Assembly: GCA_963930655.1 (NCBI GenBank) | Contig: OZ005614.1 | Coordinates: forward strand, 1,178,001 to 1,242,000 | From: Myrica gale | Lineage: Eukaryota; Streptophyta; Magnoliopsida; Fagales; Myricaceae | Reading direction: 5' to 3' | DNA: 64,000 bases | Shown: piece after piece, positions 57,351 through 64,000 of the stretch | How the letters are laid out: the number at the start of each line of letters is the position of its first letter | Position numbering within the stretch: position 1 is the stretch's first letter | Program-made: the position numbers and the translations under genes | Notes under the pieces: model-generated | Database searches by the model: none | What the model saw: only the letters and a program-made list of their open reading frames with translations | Told to the model about the DNA's origin: nothing

Positions 57351-60300
57351 ATGGGAGAAACCAGGGAGAACGATGGGTACGAGGAAGAGCTTGTAGACTA
57401 CGACGATGAAGAAGCCCATACCCCGGCCTCTGCGCTCAAAGTTAATGGCGAAGCCGCCAAGAAGTGAGTATACTAGTCCTTGGAAATTTTCATTTCGATG
57501 CCAAATTCTTTTACATGTTTGGTTGATTTGGTGCAAAATGATGAAAAATTTGCCCATCGTTTGTGTTGTTGGGATAAGACTGAACAAATTTCGCTCGTTT
57601 TTGGCATGGAAAAGATAAAATGACCTACTTATTTTGCGCATTTTTCTAAATGCGAATATTTCGTTCTTTTGCGTAGGGGCTATGTTGGAATTCACAGTTC
57701 CGGATTCAGAGACTTCCTTTTGAAGCCAGAGCTTCTTCGAGCTATTGTAGACTCGGGATTTGAGCATCCTTCTGAAGGCAAACTATCTACTCATTTCTTT
57801 TCAATTATTTTTGGTGAATGACAATTAATAATCTTTTGCGAAGTTTAAGGAAATTTTGGATCTAGCCATAAAAGGGCTCCAAACTGATCTTGGGAATTGC
57901 TTGCATCGTATGTAAGCATGAAAACCTTGTTTTGGACTCTCTGTGATGTTGTTTTCCATATGAGTTATTCATTTGCCACATGGAAAGTTTCCTTTTGTGT
58001 TTTGGCTTGCTTTATGTGTTCAATATGCCCTGTGTAACCGGGTCTTGAGTTTCTGTGGATGATTTCCCTAATTGCATGTTGATGAAGCATTCCTTTCTTT
58101 GGTAGTCATAGATGTTTATTTGGTCCCTGCAATTGTGGTTAGTCTCCCAGTGATCAAATTGGTGTTAATAAATTGTTTTGTTCTGCAAGGAAATAATCTT
58201 TTGCACTACACTGGTCATTTTTAGAATCTTTTTCAATTGCAATTGGTTCTGATTGTGATAATTTAACGTGCTTAGAAGCTGCTAGAGATATTAATGGTTT
58301 TTATGTTTTGCATCTTGGCCTTTGTTTCTTTTATCTGGTTTGCATTTTTATTGTTGTTAATCTTGTCGTGTTATGTTATGTTTTCCAGGTAATATTCTAT
58401 TGTCATAAACTAGATTTCGGAGAGGTCTGCTAGTCCTTAACATTAAAGGATCAGAGAGATTATCTTTTACTTACCGATGGTTCCTTCGATCCAATTTTCT
58501 TTGGTTCCTCATCAGTGCAACATGAATGTATCCCGCAAGCCATCCTGGGTATGGATGTCATTTGTCAAGCTAAGTCTGGGATGGGGAAGACTGCTGTTTT
58601 TGTTCTTTCGACATTGCAGCAGATTGAACCTGATGCAGGACAAGTGTCTGCAATTGTGCTGTGTCATACAAGGGAGTTAGCTTACCAGGTACATTCAATA
58701 TCATCATTGTTCAAGTCTCACTGTCTTAAATGCATTTGCTCTACGTTGTTAAGCTTATTGGGCTGAGTTGTCCCTTATATAATTTTTGTCCTGTTTTGCA
58801 GATTTGTCATGAATTCGAGAGATTTAGTACGTACCTACCTGATCTCAAGGTTGCTGTCTTCTATGGTGGTGTCAATGTCAAAGTTCACAAGGATTTGCTT
58901 AAAAATGAGTGCCCACATATTGTTGTTGGAACACCTGGAAGGATATTAGCACTGGCAAGAGATAAGGACCTTTCTTTGAAGAATGTGAGGCATTTTATTC
59001 TGGATGAGTGTGACAAGATGCTTGAATCACTTGGTATGATTTAACCCCTTCACCTTTAGCATATTGTTTGAATGTCAAGTTTGTGTAGTCTTAATTTTTG
59101 GGATCAACTTTAATCATCATAAAGCTTACGTGGTCTGCAGATATGAGGAGAGATGTGCAGGAGATTTTCAAGATGACTCCTCATGATAAACAAGTTATGA
59201 TGTTTTCGGCAACACTCAGCAAAGAAATCCGCCCAGTTTGCAAGAGATTTATGCAAGAAGTAATGTTCCATGGCCAGTACTAATTGAATTTAGAAGTCTC
59301 TTTTTCATATTGACCACTTTCACCAAGAGTTTTAGCTATAATACAAAATCTGGAGCTTCGATCGCTGCTAGCCTGCTGCTGGCGTTGTAAGTGGCTGATA
59401 TATCCTGTCACCATATGGGAGGTTGAGTTACAAGGTGGCAGCCTTATAGTCAGTCCCAAATTGTGTGGACTAGTCTCTTTATTTTTCTGCACTTACTTTC
59501 CTTCTCTCTTTTAGGCTCTTTTACTTCGCTATCTTTCGATGTTAGGGGTGGGTTTTGTTTTGAATTTCAAGTTTAAGTTATTGAAACGAGAGAAGGGGAA
59601 TGGGAAAGGCCGGTTATCTGCCTGGGTTGTGCTGTCAGTTGCGTAGTAGGTTTCTGTTGAGTGTTGATGGTGCTTGATTCGCATGACTTGAAAAGTACCT
59701 GTGAGGAGAAAGCAGATGGAGCTGGATCTTGATTCAGGCGTTCTGCACCCATCATTAGTTTCGTTCTGGATTCCCTTAGCATGAGGAAAGGCCCTAATTG
59801 ATTTACTGTAACATTTGTTCCTTTCAGCCGATGGAAATTTATGTCGACGATGAGGCGAAGTTGACCCTGCACGGACTTGTTCAGGTATTATGCCCTTTAC
59901 ATTCATTATCGATTTTTACTTTTATGGTATTGCTTGATGTTTCTCACCCTTCGCAATTCAAATGGTAGCACTACATCAAATTGAGCGAGTCAGAGAAAAA
60001 CCGGAAGCTGAATGACCTCCTCGATGCATTGGACTTCAATCAAGTTGTTATCTTCGTCAAAAGTGTCAGTAGAGCAGCTGAGCTGAACAAGCTACTCAAG
60101 GAGTGCAATTTCCCTTCTATATGTATCCATTCTGGGATGTCCCAAGAGGAAAGGTGTGTACTGGAAGCCACTTGTATGTCTGTTAAAATGCTTCATGATT
60201 TCGATTGTTATTTTATGATGTTCTTTGTTTACTAGTTGTATTTTATACAGCTTATTCTACCTTTATCTGCCTTACCTGACTCAATCTATAGATTTTTTTG

Positions 60301-62334
60301 TTTGGTGGATATAAACCCTGGAGTCATTCATTCTATTGGTGTTCTTTAATGTTTAAATGGATATAATCCTGGCAAACAATTGGAGTCAGATATATGATCT
60401 GTGGTCATGTTGTGATATTGTATTTGATCATCAATAGGAGAGAAATTCATTTGTATGCCATGCCTATAAATCCAAGCATTTCTGATTATTCAATTGTACA
60501 ATATGCATGTGCAATTTGCCCGATTTACAGAAACTAATTTTGGAATGGCATGGTTAATTTCTTCACCAAGAAACATACACGGTTATTGCTATTGCTTTTG
60601 GCTTAGTGTTTGTGCTTGATTCTGTATGTTTATGGTCAACCCTGGATATGTCCCTACTTCAAATACTCCTCTATGGATGGGTTTTGCAGTATACCATTTG
60701 TTGTTGTTGTTAAATTCAAGTAAGATAATAGGTGCTTTTATCTTTTAGGTTGGAAGGGATTCCTCAGGTCAATACATGTTCCCAAGGCCTTTTTTCAGTA
60801 CACCGCATTAGTTTGCTTCACTATTATTGTAGGTTTTCAAGCGTAAACGATTACTTCTTGTTCTCTATTGAGTTAATTGCTAGTGTAGATGTTAACCTTT
60901 TGCCTGTAGAAATGAAATAGTATACCTGCCTTGAAAAGGAAGATGCTCAATCTGAAATCCACTCAAAGCAAAACTCTTTTACCATATGCTGTTCCATGTT
61001 CATCTGTTACTTTTTTTGGTTGAAAAGTTAGGTCAATCATTGAAGAGCTCAACTGGATTATTTTTTCTTTCTGAAGACATTGATATTTTTTCCAGTCCTT
61101 GTACCTCTATATGAAATTCCTTTTGCTTGGAAACATGTTTATCGAAAAGTGGAATGCTCTGGTTATTCAGAATTGTGTGTATTTGTAGATTGACACGATA
61201 CAAAGGTTTTAAGGAGGGGCAGTCAAGGATTCTTGTGGCCACAGATTTGGTTGGCAGGGGGATAGACATTGAACGTGTTAACATTGTCATCAATTATGAC
61301 ATGCCAGATTCTGCAGATACTTACTTGCACAGGGTAGGTTGAAATTAGATTTGAACATTATTTAATATAGATTTTGTTGCAATGTTTTTCCTGAGGTTTT
61401 CTGATTGCTCTTAACAGGTTGGTAGAGCTGGTAGGTTTGGCACCAAAGGTCTTGCAATTACATTTGTTTCATCTGCTTCTGACTCGGAGGTTCTCAATAA
61501 TGTAGGAAATTCGTCCAATCTTTTACTTATAAGGTTTAGTTTCTCATATCTGTGGTGGTTGAATGTTGTTTTGGTTGGATGATTGCAGGTTCAGATGAGG
61601 TTTGAGGTGGATATAAAAGAACTTCCAGAGCAGATTGATACCTCTACATACAGTAAGTTCTTCAAAGTGCATGTCAACTTTTCAACAATCCAAACCATGT
61701 TCATGTAATTGCTTGATCGAAGGAATTTGGGCCCTATTGATCATTTGAATGTTATGTTAGTGAGAGTTGTCATGTCTCAATGGACTGAAGTATTATCATC
61801 TTACTTACCAATTACCCAAAAAGTCTTATCATCTTGACTTAGATTCTACCTGTTTCCTGTAGCATGAATTGGATTCTTTCAATAGATTATCTGTCAGACG
61901 AGCAATGATATGGTTCTGCCCTAACATGATTGATGGTTTGCCCCATGTATAGGTGTTCATCATGTTATATTTGATTCTTGGTAACGTGCTAACTGGTTGA
62001 GTATAATTGAGTCGTGGTTGTGTTGTAGCTAGTGCAATCTCTTCCTAACGTGATTGTATATTGATAATAACTCTAGCTATGATGACTTTATAGATGTTAC
62101 TCTGGTTGACCCTGCCTTTCGCTTTCATCAATACTTCACAAACGTAAGGACACAAATTTGTTGCAAGCATATAGAAAACCAATAGACGAATTATGTGAGA
62201 TGAGTTATCAGTGAACCTCTGGGAATAGTTACACCTCTCTTTGTCTAGGAGATTACTTATTTTCTTAGTTGCAAATACCTTTATTAGGTGTAAACTAATT
62301 ATTTCTATGTTTGTTGTTTGTAGTGCCATCCTAG
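57351..62334 (+). CDS. UAP56: UAP56/DDX39 DEAD-box RNA helicase (mRNA export, splicing)
   Basis: Eleven coding exons: 57351-57463, 57677-57777, 58516-58688, 58802-59033, 59141-59259, 59828-59884, 59969-60153, 61189-61333, 61418-61501, 61589-61652 and 62324-62334; 1284 nt, 427 residues, exactly the family length. Motifs in order: [19 protein letters not shown] (Q motif), AKSGMGKT (I), HTRELAYQ (Ia), TPGR (Ib), DECD (II), SAT (III), [20 protein letters not shown] (V) and [10 protein letters not shown] (VI). UAP56 unwinds RNA in the nucleus, aids spliceosome assembly and, with ALY/REF and THO, drives mRNA export. A leader intron ends TCTGTAG|AAG just before the ATG. Intron 2 starts with GC (CTGAAG|GCAAAC); other introns are GT-AG. 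AAACCCTA boxes occur in the leader and in the upstream tandem array. The second exon has a conserved frame and no lesion was found. Confidence 0.96.
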
Positions 62335-63574
62335 GTGGAGATTCACGTATCCACGTAGAAGCTTCTCTCAGGCAATGTTAGGTGGATGTGCTTCAGATCC
62401 ACCGTTTTTTTGTTTTGAACTAATGTGAAAGGATTGGCTTGGGAATGGCAGTTGCTCTGATCTGGTGTACCGTGCTGGAGTTAATGTAGCTTTTAGAAAC
62501 TGTTGTTGCTTGCGCAGCATGCGGGGAGTTGGATTTTATGCTATTAGGAGTTGATTTTTTGGTTTCTGACATTGATTTGCAGTATTTCTATTAATTAGAG
62601 CTGTGTTTATTTTAATCATTCATATTGAACTTAAAATAAGGGCCTGTTGTCTTATGCTGCTAGAATATTTTATGCCCATACAAATCTGATCCCTGCATTT
62701 TGAAGTTGCAAGCGATCTTTTTTGAGACCTGATTAGAGCATTGCAAGAGCCTTCAGAGGGCTAGTTCTGTATCATATAATAATAATAATAATAATAAACT
62801 TTAAAATCATTTTTTATCACAATAAATATAAAGAAATTTCCTCAAATTGTCCCTTTTTTTTATCATTTTCTCACTGAAAATTCAACATCTTAACATTATT
62901 TTTTAATTTTTTACTATTTTTTGGACAAAATTTAATAAAACTCTAATCTACTTGACTAAAAATTCTTAAATGCAAATAGACCTTTAATTTGCGAACATAC
63001 CCTTCGTAAATACTTGGGAGGTTTTGTTGGGCCAATAAGCCTGAGGTAGAAGCGTAAGTGACGGGGTGATGGGTTTGGGCTCGTTCTATTCTAATCCATG
63101 TCCGGGCCTTGAATAGTGGCCTGCGTTTATCTCAACTGGGTTTCTTTCATAATTCTGCTGGAGGGCCCCAGTAACCTTCTTAAATAAACAATCATATAAA
63201 TCAACAATTTTCCCACGCGCGATGGATTAACGGCTTCAAAATCTTGGGCAGCATGATTTTCACAAATGGAATAAACTAATTGCGTAACACTATCATGTGT
63301 TTCAACGTAAATTGCCACTCTCCAAGAGTGGCTACTAAATCAACTTGGGCCATGCGTTCGTCTATAGGATAAAAAAGAAGTAAAAGATGATTTTTTTTTT
63401 CCATGTGCTCTGTTTTTCTCTTATGGCCCGGCCAGGATCCGCTCTGTAGGGCCGAGAATCTAGCCACCTCACTTCATTCCCACGGTAACTAGTATTTCGT
63501 ACACACATACGCACATTCCTAATTTGCACTTAAAAAATTGGTTCCGAGCTCACAATTTTGGGGGTCTTTTAGAT
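62335..63574. other. UAP56 3' UTR and intergenic
   Basis: The 3' UTR probably runs to about 62640-62700. A (TAA)n microsatellite lies at 62778-62798. No other gene is supported. Confidence 0.5.
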
Positions 63575-63784
63575 GGGAAATGATTCAGGGAATCACTTAA
63601 TGGGTCTTACCAGGCTATTAGATGGATGACAACACATTAATAAATCCATTCAATGGTCTATATCACATCCAATTTTTTTTTCATTTTGTATTTTTTTACA
63701 TTTTAATAGACTATTGAATGAATTTATTAATGTGTTGTATGACCTATTAGGATCCATTAGTTAATCCTGAGGTAATCCGAGTCC
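63575..63784 (+). mobile_element. Mutator-like MITE, copy 2 (210 bp, 9-bp TSD)
   Basis: Flanked by perfect 9-bp repeats CTTTTAGAT (63566-63574 and 63785-63793). Inverted arms share ATTAATAAAT/ATTTATTAAT and ATGGATGACAACACATTAAT with its inverse. It is the same family as 8675-8892, in the opposite orientation. Confidence 0.8.
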
Positions 63785-64000
63785 CTTTTAGATTCTCTAT
63801 CTCCAACGCACAAAACACTCTTTTCCAGGGGGGAGAATATAAAATGCCTGAAACCGAAGGCTGTTGAGCTCTTATTTAGAGAAGTCAAACTAATGTCGCC
63901 AACTATACTTGGAAGTAAAAACTTGGGTATTTCCAAAATTATTATTCTCTTTACGTTAGTTTGTTTGATAACGTTAATATTCTTGTGATTGCAGGCTCTA

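Overview
The window is nuclear DNA of a flowering plant, most likely a woody eudicot. The evidence is spliced genes with clear plant orthologues (EBF, SHINE/WIN1, LOLITA, RDR6, SPX, UAP56), AT-rich introns, plant Copia LTR elements primed by tRNA-iMet, Mutator-like MITEs and a plant-type SINE. The species cannot be fixed from sequence alone. All exon models below were built by eye from splice sites and reading-frame continuity; no alignment or RNA data were available.

Layout, left to right. 1.26-2.45 kb (-): TPR-like gene with a 2-nt frameshift. 4.0-7.6 kb (-): intact EIN3-binding F-box gene (ethylene signalling) with a long U-rich 3' UTR. 8-14.3 kb: intergenic, with two Mutator-type MITEs and degenerate repeats. 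15.3-18.0 kb (-): intact small gene for a protein starting MGGCLGC (predicted lipidated). 18.16-25.48 kb (-): very young 7.3-kb gag-only Copia element sitting 125 bp upstream of that gene's TATA box. 27.4-30.7 kb (-): wrecked phospholipase D alpha pseudogene with a nested LINE-like insertion. 31.8-32.2 kb: CCGG-rich repeat. 34.56-35.33 kb (+): intact SHINE/WIN1 AP2/ERF gene (cuticle). 36.9-39.4 kb (+): intact LOLITA, the longin-type subunit of the TPLATE endocytic complex. 41.0-45.1 kb (-): RDR6 copy with a 1-nt frameshift and a 53-nt deletion. 47.7-49.8 kb (+): intact SPX-domain gene (phosphate sensing) with a P1BS element. 50.7-51.4 kb (+): carboxylesterase pseudogene lacking its catalytic serine. 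51.6-54.06 kb (+): a second gag-only Copia element, whose leader is packed with TGACGT/ACGTCA and GAATATTC motifs. 54.2-55.6 kb (-): small DnaJ-type zinc-finger gene with a small deletion. 56.4-57.04 kb: a 216-bp module in three tandem copies just upstream of 57.35-62.33 kb (+): intact UAP56/DDX39 RNA helicase. 63.6 kb: second copy of the first MITE.

The genes are unrelated neighbours rather than a pathway, apart from loose links to RNA metabolism (RDR6, UAP56). Two themes stand out. First, 5 of 11 host loci are broken while their neighbours are intact, and all but PLD are broken by small or medium deletions, so either real fractionation or residual sequence errors must be considered. Second, both LTR elements are gag-only derivatives without pol but with intact termini, and the local regulatory architecture has been reshaped by insertion and tandem duplication: a retroelement splits an apparently bidirectional promoter, and a telo-box/site II module is triplicated.
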